Shown here piece by piece: positions 8,291-17,663 of a DNA stretch of 64,000 nt. The notes beneath the pieces were generated by a model that was given only the letters and a program-made list of their open reading frames with translations, did not search any database and was not told where the DNA came from. The DNA lies in assembly GCF_000152945.2 (NCBI RefSeq), contig NC_020830.1:2118501-2182500 (forward strand), read 5' to 3'. This DNA is from Polaribacter sp. MED152 (GTDB taxonomy: Bacteria > Bacteroidota > Bacteroidia > Flavobacteriales > Flavobacteriaceae). The first letter of the stretch is position 1. Each line of letters starts with the position of its first letter. Position numbers and translations under genes: made by a program.

Positions 8291-10475
8291 ACTGTTTCTA
8301 ATTTTTTTACTTCCTTGGTTTGTTTTTGCACAACAAAATCAGCCTAAAGTAGGATTGGTTTTAAGCGGAGGTGGAGCAAAAGGGTTTTCACATATTGGCG
8401 TTTTAAAAGAAATAGACAAAGCTGGCATTCATTTAGATTATATTGCTGGTACAAGTATGGGTGCTATTATTGGTGGCTTGTATGCTGCTGGGTATTCTGC
8501 TGCTCAAATAGAAGATATTGTTGTAAACACAGATTTTATGACATTATTGAGAGATAAAATTCCTAGAAGCTCAGAAACCTTTTTCGAAAAAGAATATGGA
8601 GAAAAAACCGTAATTACATTACCTGTAAATAAAGGTAAAATCGGTTTTCCAAGAGGAATTTCTAAAGGTCAAAACGTTTTAAATTTACTCTTAGAATTGT
8701 TCGATTCTTTAGATGGCAACCAAGATTTTTCAAAATTACCTACGCCTTTCTTTTGTATTGCTACAGATGTAGAAAATGGGAATCCTGTTATTCTAGAAAG
8801 CGGTTCGTTACCAATTGCATTAAGAGCAAGTGGTTCTTTTCCTTCGTTATTAAATCCTGTAGAAGTTGGAGATAAACTTTTGGTTGATGGTGGTATTGCC
8901 AATAATTTTCCTGTAAGTATTATGAAAGACAAGGGAATAGATATTGTAATTGGTGTAGATGTAGAAGGGAAGCTGTTTGAAAAAGATAAAATAAATTCGG
9001 TTGTTGCGCTTTTAAATCAAATTGTTAGCTATCAAATGTATAACAAGTCTGATGAAGAAATTAAAAAGCTAGATGTATACATTCATCCAGAAATTTATGA
9101 ATACTCTGTTGTAGATTTTGAAAGAAAAGAAGAAATCTTAGAAAAAGGAGAAATTGCAGCAAAGAAATACACAAAAGTATTTAAAGAAATTGCAGCAAAA
9201 CAAACTGTAAAAAAGAAAAGACCCGAAATTAAAATGCATACTGAAAAAATGTTAATTTCAGACATTGCATTAAAGGGAAACAACAATTATACAAGATCTT
9301 TCGTACTTGGTAAATTGAATATTTTAGAAGGCGATAGTTTGTCTAGACAAGATATTACAAAAAGAATTTACTTGCTTTCAGCTACTAGAAATTATAATAA
9401 AATTGAGTATAATTTCATAAAAAAAGTGGATGGTTCTTACCTATTAAATTTCAATTTAACAGAATCTAATGAACGTGCAAACTTGAAATTGGGTGTTCAT
9501 TATGATTTTTTATACAAATCTGGAGTTTTAGCAAATTACAATCATAAACGCCTTTTTGGAAAGAATGACATGCTTGCTGTTAACCTTATTTTAGGAGATA
9601 ATTTAAGGTATGATTTAAACTATTTTGTAGATAATGGTTTTTACATTAGTTACGGACTTAGATCTAGGTATGACCATTTTAGAGCGAACTCAAAATTCAA
9701 TTTGGCTATAGCAAATGATAATGATGTAAATAGTTTAAATATAAAATATACAGATATTACTAATCAGCTCTATTTACAAACCACTTTTGATAGAAAATTT
9801 GCAATTGGCATTGGTTTAGAGCACAAATATATTAAGGCAAGTACAGAAACGATTACTTCAAATGCTGGGGAAACCATTATAGATAACAGCGAGTATTTAA
9901 ATTCTTATGGGTATATTAAACTAGATACATATGATCAGCAATACTTTGTTACAAAAGGATTTTTTGCAGATTTAGGAGCAAGATGGTTTATGAACTCTAC
10001 AAATCATAACAAAGATTTTAAACCTTTTTTACAAACACAAGGAACCTTGGGTTTTGCAACTACTTTTTTCGATAAATTAACTTTTCAATTAACCAATGAA
10101 GCTGGCTTTACATTTAATAATCCAGAGTCTGATATTTTCGATTTTTATTTAGGTGGATATAATCAAAACTATATTAATAATTTTTCACGCTTTTATGGTT
10201 ACGATTTTGCAAATCTTACAGATGATTCTTATGTAAAATCAGAATTAAACTTAAGGTATCGTTTTGCAGATAGGCATTATGCAACTTTTATTGCAAACTA
10301 TGCAAGGCTAGACTCTAATGTGTTTAAAGACATAGATTTGTTTAGAGACATAAAATCTGGTTATGCAGCAGGTTATAGCTACAATAGCGTTATTGGGCCA
10401 ATAGAACTCAAGTACGCTTGGTCTCCAGACACAAAACAAAATTTCTGGTTATTTAATTTAGGATTTTGGTTCTAA
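8280..10475 (+). CDS. Patatin-like phospholipase fused to an outer-membrane beta-barrel
   Basis: A 731-residue exported protein. After a signal peptide (ending FVFAQ) comes a patatin domain with the oxyanion motif SGGGAKGFSHIG (residues 29-40), the nucleophile GTSMGA (Ser59) and the DGG aspartate motif (about residue 204). A POTRA-like segment follows (about 325-400) and then a C-terminal 16-strand-type barrel ending in FNLGFWF. The layout matches RssA/PlpD-type (type Vd-like) proteins, in which a lipase is joined to a BamA-like barrel. It overlaps uvrC by 11 bp and is therefore likely co-transcribed. The lipid substrate is unknown. Confidence 0.93.
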   Translation: MKNKLFLIFLLPWFVFAQQNQPKVGLVLSGGGAKGFSHIGVLKEIDKAGIHLDYIAGTSMGAIIGGLYAAGYSAAQIEDIVVNTDFMTLLRDKIPRSSETFFEKEYGEKTVITLPVNKGKIGFPRGISKGQNVLNLLLELFDSLDGNQDFSKLPTPFFCIATDVENGNPVILESGSLPIALRASGSFPSLLNPVEVGDKLLVDGGIANNFPVSIMKDKGIDIVIGVDVEGKLFEKDKINSVVALLNQIVSYQMYNKSDEEIKKLDVYIHPEIYEYSVVDFERKEEILEKGEIAAKKYTKVFKEIAAKQTVKKKRPEIKMHTEKMLISDIALKGNNNYTRSFVLGKLNILEGDSLSRQDITKRIYLLSATRNYNKIEYNFIKKVDGSYLLNFNLTESNERANLKLGVHYDFLYKSGVLANYNHKRLFGKNDMLAVNLILGDNLRYDLNYFVDNGFYISYGLRSRYDHFRANSKFNLAIANDNDVNSLNIKYTDITNQLYLQTTFDRKFAIGIGLEHKYIKASTETITSNAGETIIDNSEYLNSYGYIKLDTYDQQYFVTKGFFADLGARWFMNSTNHNKDFKPFLQTQGTLGFATTFFDKLTFQLTNEAGFTFNNPESDIFDFYLGGYNQNYINNFSRFYGYDFANLTDDSYVKSELNLRYRFADRHYATFIANYARLDSNVFKDIDLFRDIKSGYAAGYSYNSVIGPIELKYAWSPDTKQNFWLFNLGFWF

Positions 10476-10478
10476 GAA

Positions 10479-12725
10479 TTACACTTTAGTACTTAAATAA
10501 AACTCTTCGTAAGTTTCAAGTAAGTTCATAAGCGCTTTCATTAAATCTTTTGTTTCTAAAAGAATACTAAAGTAAAGTGTTGTGTTTTTAGGACTTGTTT
10601 CGTCTGTTCTAATTCTGGCAACTTGCTTTTCTATAGATAAAGAAACATTACTTAATAACTCTCTTTTTTGAATTAATAACGGATTTAAATCATCGAAATT
10701 ACGCTCGTTAAAAATAGTAGAAATGATACCTAAAATGGTACTCAATTCATTATTAATAAGCTTTAAATCTTTAATTTGACCTTTCTTTAAATTCTTGTGG
10801 TTGTTATTAACATGCTTAAAACTTGCTCTAGAAATATAACTTATAGATTGTGCTGAATCTTGTAAATATCCTAAAACTGAAATATAGAATTTACTCGCTT
10901 GCACAGATGTTTCATCTAACGATTTAATGAAATAGAAAACATTGTCTTTTAAATCATCAATTTCATCATTTAACTTTTCTACGTGCTTATCTGTTTTTCT
11001 AAGTTTGTTTAAATCGTGATTTGCCAAATCATTTACAACATGTGTATACAATTTTTCAATTCTGGTGGCAACTTCAGAAACGTGTCCAGAACTTTCATCA
11101 ATAACACCATTAATAGTAATTAATTCAGATCTTTCTATATATGTTTTTCTCTTTATTTCTTGCGCTTTTTTTCTATGCGCTATAGAATTCTTAGTAATTA
11201 AAGCAGCTACAACTACCAATAAAATTGGAATGAAAATAATATGTAAATGAATTAAATAAGCAACAATACCTGCAGCTACAAATGCCACTAAAGCAGTTAA
11301 AAACCAACCACCAATTACATTTAAAACCCCAGCAACTCTATATACTGCACTTTCACGACCCCAAGCTCTATCTGCTAGAGAAGTACCCATGGCTACCATA
11401 AATGTTACATAAGTGGTAGATAAAGGTAGTTTCATAGAAGTTGCTATAGAAATTAAAACACTAGCCATAACTAAGTTTACAGATGCTCTTACTAAATCAA
11501 AAGCAGGCATTTCTATAGTTTTATCATTTGGCAATTTTACGCTTGGTTTTTCAAATTTTGAGTTTATAAATGTTCTTGTTTTTTCAGGAAGCACATAATT
11601 AATACCCACATTTACAAACATGGCAAAACGCACAACTACTCTAGAAACGTTATTAGGTTGAAATTTTTCATGACCTTCACCTTGTCTAGATAAGTTAATA
11701 CCTGTTTCAATTACAGATTTTGCTTTAGAAGATGTCCATAATGTAATAACCATAATTAAACCAGCAAGTAGTAATAACCACACATTAGATTTTACTTTCG
11801 CTGCTAAACTTGCCATAGAAAAGGTTTCTGCACTTACGCCAGAAACACTCCAGGTTTCATAAGAATTTAAAGCTGCAATTGGCACTCCAATAAAGTTTAC
11901 TAAATCATTTCCTGCAAAGGCCATAGCTAGAGAAAATGTACCTATACCTATAATTAAAACAAGAATATTTAATTTAAAAATTTTGGTTAGTAGGTAGGAT
12001 AGAGCCGTCCAAAGTACAAAGCTAATAGCAATAATGCTTATGGTATTACCCTCCATTACATGAGCAATGTTTTCGTAAAAATCTGTACCCTTTAAACCTT
12101 TAATTATAATAAAATAGGTAATTGCAGTAATTGCAAAACCACCAAATAAAGAATTAATATAGGTAGGTCTGCTAGCAAAGTTAAAAGAGTATATAAGTCT
12201 AGAGAAATATTGTACAATAGCACCAACACTAAACGCAACTACAACAGAAAGTAGAATACCTAATATTATATCAGTAGCTGTGTCGTAATTAATGTATTTC
12301 CAAATAGAGGCTATTCCTTCAGCATCATTTTGTGATATTTTAATAAAAGCAATAACTACAGCAGAACCAAGCAATTCAAATACAATAGAAACTGTAGTAG
12401 AAGTTGGCATACCTAAAGAGTTAAAAAGGTCTAAGAGCAGAATGTCTGTAATCATAACTGCCATAAAAATGAACATCACATCTTGAAAAACAAACATACT
12501 TGGGTTAAAGATTCCTTTTCTGGCAACCTCCATCATTCCGCTAGAAGATACAGCACCAAAGAAAACACCAACACTGGCAATAATCATAATATTTCTTACA
12601 GAAATTGCTTTAGAACCAATAGCAGAATTTAAAAAGTTTACAGCATCATTACTAACACCTACAACTAAATCTACAATAGCTAAAGCTGCTAGAGCAACTA
12701 GCATTAACACATAAGGATCTCCCAT
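10479..12725 (-). CDS. pitA: Pit-family inorganic phosphate transporter with C-terminal PhoU-like domain
   Basis: A 748-residue inner-membrane protein. The first about 520 residues form the two inverted PiT repeats; signature segments are GVSNDAVNFLNSAIGSKA near the N-terminus and AFAGNDLVNFIGVPIAA mid-protein, with a second-half SLADRAWGRESAVYRVAG. PiT proteins import phosphate with H+ or Na+. The last about 220 residues are soluble and helical, with PhoU/DUF47-like character, and probably regulate transport. It ends only 3 bp from the convergent patatin gene. Its promoter region carries two 11-bp-spaced ATAACA repeats, which fits control by phosphate starvation. Confidence 0.93.
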   Translation of the reverse strand: MGDPYVLMLVALAALAIVDLVVGVSNDAVNFLNSAIGSKAISVRNIMIIASVGVFFGAVSSSGMMEVARKGIFNPSMFVFQDVMFIFMAVMITDILLLDLFNSLGMPTSTTVSIVFELLGSAVVIAFIKISQNDAEGIASIWKYINYDTATDIILGILLSVVVAFSVGAIVQYFSRLIYSFNFASRPTYINSLFGGFAITAITYFIIIKGLKGTDFYENIAHVMEGNTISIIAISFVLWTALSYLLTKIFKLNILVLIIGIGTFSLAMAFAGNDLVNFIGVPIAALNSYETWSVSGVSAETFSMASLAAKVKSNVWLLLLAGLIMVITLWTSSKAKSVIETGINLSRQGEGHEKFQPNNVSRVVVRFAMFVNVGINYVLPEKTRTFINSKFEKPSVKLPNDKTIEMPAFDLVRASVNLVMASVLISIATSMKLPLSTTYVTFMVAMGTSLADRAWGRESAVYRVAGVLNVIGGWFLTALVAFVAAGIVAYLIHLHIIFIPILLVVVAALITKNSIAHRKKAQEIKRKTYIERSELITINGVIDESSGHVSEVATRIEKLYTHVVNDLANHDLNKLRKTDKHVEKLNDEIDDLKDNVFYFIKSLDETSVQASKFYISVLGYLQDSAQSISYISRASFKHVNNNHKNLKKGQIKDLKLINNELSTILGIISTIFNERNFDDLNPLLIQKRELLSNVSLSIEKQVARIRTDETSPKNTTLYFSILLETKDLMKALMNLLETYEEFYLSTKV

Positions 12726-12751
12726 TTTTGGCGATTATTTTTATTTGGCAA

Positions 12752-12796
12752 CAAAGTTAAATACACAGTAAGTTGATAATGTTATCTTAATGTTAT
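12752..12796 (-). promoter_or_regulatory. pitA promoter with two Pho-box-like repeats
   Basis: Read on the minus strand, ATAACA occurs at 12796-12791 and again at 12785-12780, exactly 11 bp apart. A perfect -7 element TAACTTTG follows at 12759-12752. The proximal repeat ends 20 bp upstream of the -7 element, where an activator would replace a poor -33 contact. The 11-bp phasing is that of PhoB/PhoP-family dimer sites. Confidence 0.6.
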
Positions 12797-12893
12797 GAAA
12801 TTTATGCCCTATTTACAGAGGTAAATTTATAATTTTTATTTCTAATGCTAAGGTTTTAAGGTGTTTAAAAATTATTTTAAACCAATTTCTTCA

Positions 12894-12972
12894 TTAACAT
12901 TTGCTTAACAGGTTTTTAACCCAAGCATAATTTACAGCTAACAATCAATTTACAGATGAGGAACTACATTTG
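12894..12972 (+). promoter_or_regulatory. Six-unit Pho-box-like array and promoter of the TonB receptor gene
   Basis: Hexamers in strict 11-bp register: TTAACA (12894), TTAACA (12905), TTAACC (12916), ATAATT (12927, degenerate), CTAACA (12938), TTTACA (12949). Ten bases after the last unit comes a perfect -7 element TACATTTG (12965-12972), and the start codon is at 12996. Tandem TTAACA-like repeats every 11 bp are the known form of Bacillus PhoP boxes and closely resemble cyanobacterial Pho boxes. I infer a PhoB-type response regulator binds here. Confidence 0.75.
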
Positions 12973-12995
12973 CAACGAAAATTTATTTACAAGAA

Positions 12996-15800
12996 ATGAA
13001 GAAAATACTATTTATAACTTTATTATGCTTAAGTCAATTTATTAATGCTCAAGAAAAGGGTACATTAAAAGGTTTACTTTCAGATAAAGAATCAAACAAT
13101 GAGCCTTTGCCATTTGCAAATGTGGTAATTAAAGGTACAACTATAGGTACAACTACAGATTTTGATGGTAAGTATACATTATCTGTCCCTGCAGGTAGTC
13201 ACATTGTAGTGTTTAGTTTTTTAGGGTATAAATCAATTGAAAAACCATTTACAATTAAAGCAGGAGAAACTGTAACTATAAATCAAATAATGTCTGCTGA
13301 AGAAGGTGTTGCTTTAGATGATGTAGTAATTAAAACAACAACTACCAAAGATAATGCTAACGCACTTTTATTAGAGCAGAAAAAAGCCACTGTAATTAAA
13401 GAGAGTATAGGTTCTCAAGAATTAGCGAAGCAAGGTGTAAGTGATGCAGCAGGTGCAGTATCAAAAATATCTGGTGTATCTAAGCAAGAAGGTTCTAGTA
13501 ACGTTTACGTGCGTGGTTTAGGAGATAGATATTTAAATACAACAATGAACGGTTTATCATTACCTTCTAATGATGTAAACAAAAAGAATATCGATTTAAA
13601 CTTATTTCAATCAGAAGTAATACAAAGCGTTTCTATTAGTAAAGCATATTCACCAGAATTTTATGGAGACTTTGCTGCAGGTAATGTAAACATTGTTTCT
13701 AAAGAATATAAAGGTGATGGTTTCTTTGATGTTGCTGTAGGTACAGGAGTAAATACTAGAGCTGCAGGTAAAGACTTTAAGAAAACTAAAGGTACAGGTC
13801 ATGTAGGTTTCTTTAGAAGATATGAGCACAACCCATTTGCACAGGTTTTATCTCATGGAATTGATCCAGAAAATGGTGGTGAACCAATTAACCTAAACAT
13901 TGGTTTAAGTGGTGGTAAATCTTTTGATTTTGGAGATGATTCACGTTTAAGCTTATATGTTACAGCATCTTTTCAAAACGGATATGAATATAGAGAAGGG
14001 CCAGCAGTAGATTTTACAAATGTATTTAAGGTAAGATACCCAACAGCTCAAGAATACGAGTACACTACAGCTACAACTGTAATGGGTAATGCACTATATA
14101 AAATTAATGATGATCATAAAGTAAAATACACTTCAATGTTCTTAAACAGTTCATCAGACCAAGTAGGGTATTTTGGTGTGAATGGTTTAGGTGAAAATAG
14201 AGATGCTATTTTAAACACAGACGAAGGCTTTTTTCAATTAAATGTACAATTTAATCAAGATTTAATCTTTGTAAATCAATTAACAGGTGAGCATGACTTT
14301 TACAATGCTACAGACGAAGATCCAGAGTTTAAATTAACTTGGGGAATTGGTTTTAACAACGTTTTCTCTCATGAGCCAGACAGAAGAAGAATTAGTTTAG
14401 AGAATTATCAATTTTCATTAGATAATGATCCTACAACAAATGCATCTTTCTATAATAACATTGTATTTGACAACCAAAGATACTTTCAAAAAATTATTGA
14501 TTCTGAATTGAACAGTAGAATTAATTTAGAGCAAGTAGTTTCTGATAATTTTAGCTTAAACTATGGTTTTAATGGAAGAAGAAAAACGCGTAATTTTGAG
14601 AATATTAGATATGGTTACGATTTTTTAACTCCAAATGTTGAAATCGCAGATCCAAATAACATAGATTCTGTTATAAATATTGAAAACTTTCGTAATGTTT
14701 ATAACACAGAAGTATTTAATTCTGTAGATCCTTCAAGATATCCTACTGCTAATTTTCCTGGAAGAAATGAAAATACATATTTTGGTAAATTAAGTGTATT
14801 TGGTGCTTCTTTAGGAGGTGTATTACAAGTAGGAGAAAAATTAACAGTTGTTCCTGGTATTCGTTTAGAGTCTTTTGAGCAGTTTATATCATATGATGTA
14901 ATTAACATCAATCCAAATGATCCTAAATTTAGAAACGCTAAAGAAACATTTTGGTTACCATCTTTAAACTTAAAATATGCTTTAAATGATGACCAAAACT
15001 TACGTTTCACATTTAGTAAAACAGTTTCTGTACCAGAATTTAAAGAAGTAGCGCCATTTGTATATGAAGGTGTAACACAAAGAATTGGTGGTAACCCAGA
15101 TTTATTAGATAACCCGTCTTTTTCAGATGTATTTAATATTGACTTAAAATACGAATGGTTTATCAATAGAGGAGAAGTATTGTCTTTAAGTGCTTTTGGT
15201 AAACAAATTAACGATCCAGTTAACTTAGTTATTGCAAGTGATGCAACAGGTGTACAACGTTATTTTAGAACAGGAGATAAAGCAACTATTTTAGGAGTAG
15301 AATTAGAAGCAAGAAAAAACTTAATCACAGACGAAGATGATAATGCTCAACTTACTGCTGGTTTCAACTTTACATATATGCATACTGAGCAAGATTTATA
15401 TGCCAATGTATCTGGAAGTGCTTTTACTACATCATTCAACAGAGCTACAGATCAGTTACAAGGTGCGTCACCAATCTTGGTAAATGCAAACATAAACTAT
15501 AGCCCAACAAAATGGGAAAACTACAAACCAACTGCAACATTAGTATTCTCTTATTTTGCTGATAGAATTGATGCATTAGGATCAGGACAGATTGGTAATA
15601 TCGTAGAAAAATCTGTACCAACCTTAGATTTTGTTTGGAAAAACAATATTGGAGAAAACATAGAAATCAACTTTAGTGCAAGCAATATTTTAGATCCAAG
15701 AATAGAAAGAGTAAGAGAAGGTACACCTTTAGGAGACATCGTTTTATCTGGATATAATAGAGGTAGTAATATTAGCTTAGGATTCAATTATAAATTTTAA
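12996..15800 (+). CDS. TonB-dependent outer-membrane receptor, predicted phosphate-starvation regulated
   Basis: A 934-residue protein. A signal peptide (ending INAQ) is followed by a carboxypeptidase-D-like beta-sandwich (residues about 22-105, with PFANVVIKGTTIGTTTDFDGKY). A plug domain follows (about 125-240, with SNVYVRGLGDRYLNTTMNGL) and then a 22-strand-type barrel ending in SLGFNYKF. Such receptors import ligands too large or scarce for porins using TonB energy. There is no SusD partner; instead a lipoprotein gene follows after 33 bp. The promoter has the Pho-like array and the gene is divergent from pitA, so a phosphorus compound is the likely ligand, which is an inference. The substrate itself cannot be read from the sequence. 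Confidence 0.9.
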   Translation: MKKILFITLLCLSQFINAQEKGTLKGLLSDKESNNEPLPFANVVIKGTTIGTTTDFDGKYTLSVPAGSHIVVFSFLGYKSIEKPFTIKAGETVTINQIMSAEEGVALDDVVIKTTTTKDNANALLLEQKKATVIKESIGSQELAKQGVSDAAGAVSKISGVSKQEGSSNVYVRGLGDRYLNTTMNGLSLPSNDVNKKNIDLNLFQSEVIQSVSISKAYSPEFYGDFAAGNVNIVSKEYKGDGFFDVAVGTGVNTRAAGKDFKKTKGTGHVGFFRRYEHNPFAQVLSHGIDPENGGEPINLNIGLSGGKSFDFGDDSRLSLYVTASFQNGYEYREGPAVDFTNVFKVRYPTAQEYEYTTATTVMGNALYKINDDHKVKYTSMFLNSSSDQVGYFGVNGLGENRDAILNTDEGFFQLNVQFNQDLIFVNQLTGEHDFYNATDEDPEFKLTWGIGFNNVFSHEPDRRRISLENYQFSLDNDPTTNASFYNNIVFDNQRYFQKIIDSELNSRINLEQVVSDNFSLNYGFNGRRKTRNFENIRYGYDFLTPNVEIADPNNIDSVINIENFRNVYNTEVFNSVDPSRYPTANFPGRNENTYFGKLSVFGASLGGVLQVGEKLTVVPGIRLESFEQFISYDVININPNDPKFRNAKETFWLPSLNLKYALNDDQNLRFTFSKTVSVPEFKEVAPFVYEGVTQRIGGNPDLLDNPSFSDVFNIDLKYEWFINRGEVLSLSAFGKQINDPVNLVIASDATGVQRYFRTGDKATILGVELEARKNLITDEDDNAQLTAGFNFTYMHTEQDLYANVSGSAFTTSFNRATDQLQGASPILVNANINYSPTKWENYKPTATLVFSYFADRIDALGSGQIGNIVEKSVPTLDFVWKNNIGENIEINFSASNILDPRIERVREGTPLGDIVLSGYNRGSNISLGFNYKF

Positions 15801-15833
15801 TAAAATAAAAAACTAATCACGAATTAATTAAAA

Positions 15834-17066
15834 ATGAATAAATTAAACTTTAGAACAATGAGAAATAAATTTTTATTTGCAATGACAATTGCAGCAGCCT
15901 TATTCACGTCTTGTGGAGAAGATGGTACAGCTGATATCGTAATTAACGATAATAGTGTTACAAACAACACAACAAACAATACGAATGGTGGTGGAAACAC
16001 AGGAAACCAAGGACAAACAATTGAGTTAAATGGTACTTACACTACTAACTTAACTTTAGATGCTGCAAACACGTATACTATTACTGGACCTACAGTTATC
16101 GAAGATGGTGCTACTTTAACAATACCTGCAGGTATGGTTATTAAAGCAGCAGCTACTGGTGCAGATGTATATTTAGCAGTAGCTCAAGGAGGTAAAATTA
16201 TTGCAGAAGGTACTTCTTCTCAGCCAATTATTTTTACTTCTGGTGCAAACACACCTAATTCTGGAGATTGGGGTGGTTTAATTTTATTAGGTAAAGCACC
16301 TGTAAATTCAGTAACAGGTAGTGCAACTGCAACATCAGAAATAGGAAACTTACCTTATGGTGGTTCTGAAGCTGATGACAATTCAGGAACTTTACGTTAT
16401 GTAAGAGTTGAATATTCAGGAGGTAAAGCATCTGGTCAGTCAGAAAACAACGGTTTTTCTTTCTATGGTGTAGGAAATGGAACTATTGTAGAGTACATTC
16501 AAATGTTTGAAGGTGCAGATGATGGTATTGAATTTTTCGGAGGTACTGTAAACGTATCTAATTTATCTGTAGTAAACTCTCAAGATGATTCAATTGACTG
16601 GACAGAAGGTTACACAGGTACTATTACAGATGCTTATGTTAAGCATGGTGTAAGTCATGATAAAGGTATTGAGGCAGATGGTTACAATACAGATGTAGGT
16701 AACAACTCTAACCCAATATACTTCTCTAAGCCAACTGTAACTAACTTAACTATTGTAGGTTTAGGTTCAGGTACTGGTAATGAAGCTATTCGTTTAAGAG
16801 CTGGTACTCAAGGTATCTTTTCTAACGTAAAATTAGAAGGTTTTGCTGAAGGATTTGACTTAGATGGAGATTCTGGAGATAACCCAACTGGAGCTGGTGT
16901 TTTAAGTGGAGATTTAAATGTAAACTCTGTTATTTTTGTAGACGTTACTGTTAACATGAAAAACGATACAGGAGAAACTTTTACAGAAGCAGATTTCTTA
17001 ACTGTAGATCCAAATGCTACAGGTACAGATTATGCAACTTGGGGTGCAGGATGGACAAGATCGTAA
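15834..17066 (+). CDS. Secreted lipoprotein with right-handed beta-helix-like repeats
   Basis: A 410-residue protein with a lipoprotein signal (AALFTSC lipobox) and a long Asn/Thr/Gly-rich linker (about residues 38-62). The mature domain has repeated short strands separated by Gly/Asp turns (ENNGFSFYGVGNGTIVEYIQ, FEGADDGIEFFGGTVNVSNLSV). This pattern suggests a parallel beta-helix. A second ATG at 15858 gives a more typical signal peptide and may be the true start. The gene lies 33 bp after the TonB receptor and before a strong terminator, so the two form an operon. I infer it is a surface-exposed accessory protein of the receptor. Homologues are sometimes mislabelled as transporters; nothing here supports that. 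Confidence 0.8.
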   Translation: MNKLNFRTMRNKFLFAMTIAAALFTSCGEDGTADIVINDNSVTNNTTNNTNGGGNTGNQGQTIELNGTYTTNLTLDAANTYTITGPTVIEDGATLTIPAGMVIKAAATGADVYLAVAQGGKIIAEGTSSQPIIFTSGANTPNSGDWGGLILLGKAPVNSVTGSATATSEIGNLPYGGSEADDNSGTLRYVRVEYSGGKASGQSENNGFSFYGVGNGTIVEYIQMFEGADDGIEFFGGTVNVSNLSVVNSQDDSIDWTEGYTGTITDAYVKHGVSHDKGIEADGYNTDVGNNSNPIYFSKPTVTNLTIVGLGSGTGNEAIRLRAGTQGIFSNVKLEGFAEGFDLDGDSGDNPTGAGVLSGDLNVNSVIFVDVTVNMKNDTGETFTEADFLTVDPNATGTDYATWGAGWTRS

Positions 17067-17082
17067 TCACAAATTGATAGAT

Positions 17083-17117
17083 AAAAAAAAGCAGGCTTAA
17101 AGCCTGCTTTTTTTATT
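17083..17117. terminator. Bidirectional terminator after the receptor-lipoprotein operon
   Basis: Hairpin AAAAAAGCAGGCT-TAA-AGCCTGCTTTTTT with A-tract and T-tract flanks. It can serve both the lipoprotein gene and the convergent HMA gene. Confidence 0.88.
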
Positions 17118-17131
17118 TTAAGAAATAGGAA

Positions 17132-17569
17132 TTAAGCTTTTTTATCTTTACAACAAGCCATTTTACAATCTTCTTTACATTCCATTTTATTTTCGCTCAT
17201 TTCGCATTTTTCTTTACAGTCTGCAGTACATTCATGCTTTTTAGCAGAAGGTTCAGATTTGATTGCAGAAGATTCTGAAGCTTTGTATAATTCACCTCCA
17301 GCAATACCATCTACAAAAGCAATAAGCTCTTTTTTAGAAGTAGTATTAGCATCAAACTGTATGTTAGCAATACTATCTTTAAAAACTACTTTTGCATCTA
17401 AAACACCTTCTTTTTTAGAAAGTTTAGATTGTATTGTTTTTGCACAACCAATTTCGCATGTCATACCAGAAATGGCTAAGGACACGTTTTCTTTTTGCAC
17501 TTCTTTGGCACACCCTACTAAAATAAAACAAGCAAGTACTATCGTATAAACTATTTTTTGCATTCTCAT
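17132..17569 (-). CDS. HMA-domain lipoprotein with cysteine-rich metal-binding tail
   Basis: A 145-residue lipoprotein (lipobox ILVGC). Residues about 30-90 resemble a heavy-metal-associated domain, but the metal loop is GMTCEIGC, with three residues between the cysteines instead of two. The last 35 residues hold seven cysteines in two CxxxCxxxC runs (HECTADCKEKC and CKEDCKMACC). Cysteines four apart lie on one face of a helix, a layout seen in copper-storage proteins. I infer periplasmic binding of a soft metal such as Cu(I). The start may be the ATG at 17569 or the one at 17563. No metal pump or regulator gene is adjacent. Confidence 0.82.
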   Translation of the reverse strand: MRMQKIVYTIVLACFILVGCAKEVQKENVSLAISGMTCEIGCAKTIQSKLSKKEGVLDAKVVFKDSIANIQFDANTTSKKELIAFVDGIAGGELYKASESSAIKSEPSAKKHECTADCKEKCEMSENKMECKEDCKMACCKDKKA

Positions 17570-17594
17570 TAGAAAATATTATTTAATTATTGTA

Positions 17595-17602
17595 CAAATT
17601 TA
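17595..17602 (-). promoter_or_regulatory. -7 promoter element for the HMA lipoprotein
   Basis: The reverse complement reads TAAATTTG, a full match to TAnnTTTG, 25 bases upstream of the start codon. Confidence 0.55.
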
Positions 17603-17663
17603 TCAATATTTAAATAGGTTTTTAAATAATTGTTCCACTTTTGCAAAAACTTTAACCAAGCTT

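Noticed and set aside
14699..15166. 155-residue minus-strand frame inside the first TonB receptor gene
   Set aside because: It is antisense to a well-conserved coding region and has no recognisable features; an accidental open frame.
17259..17549. 96-residue plus-strand frame opposite the HMA lipoprotein gene
   Set aside because: Antisense shadow; the minus-strand frame has lipobox, HMA fold and its own promoter.
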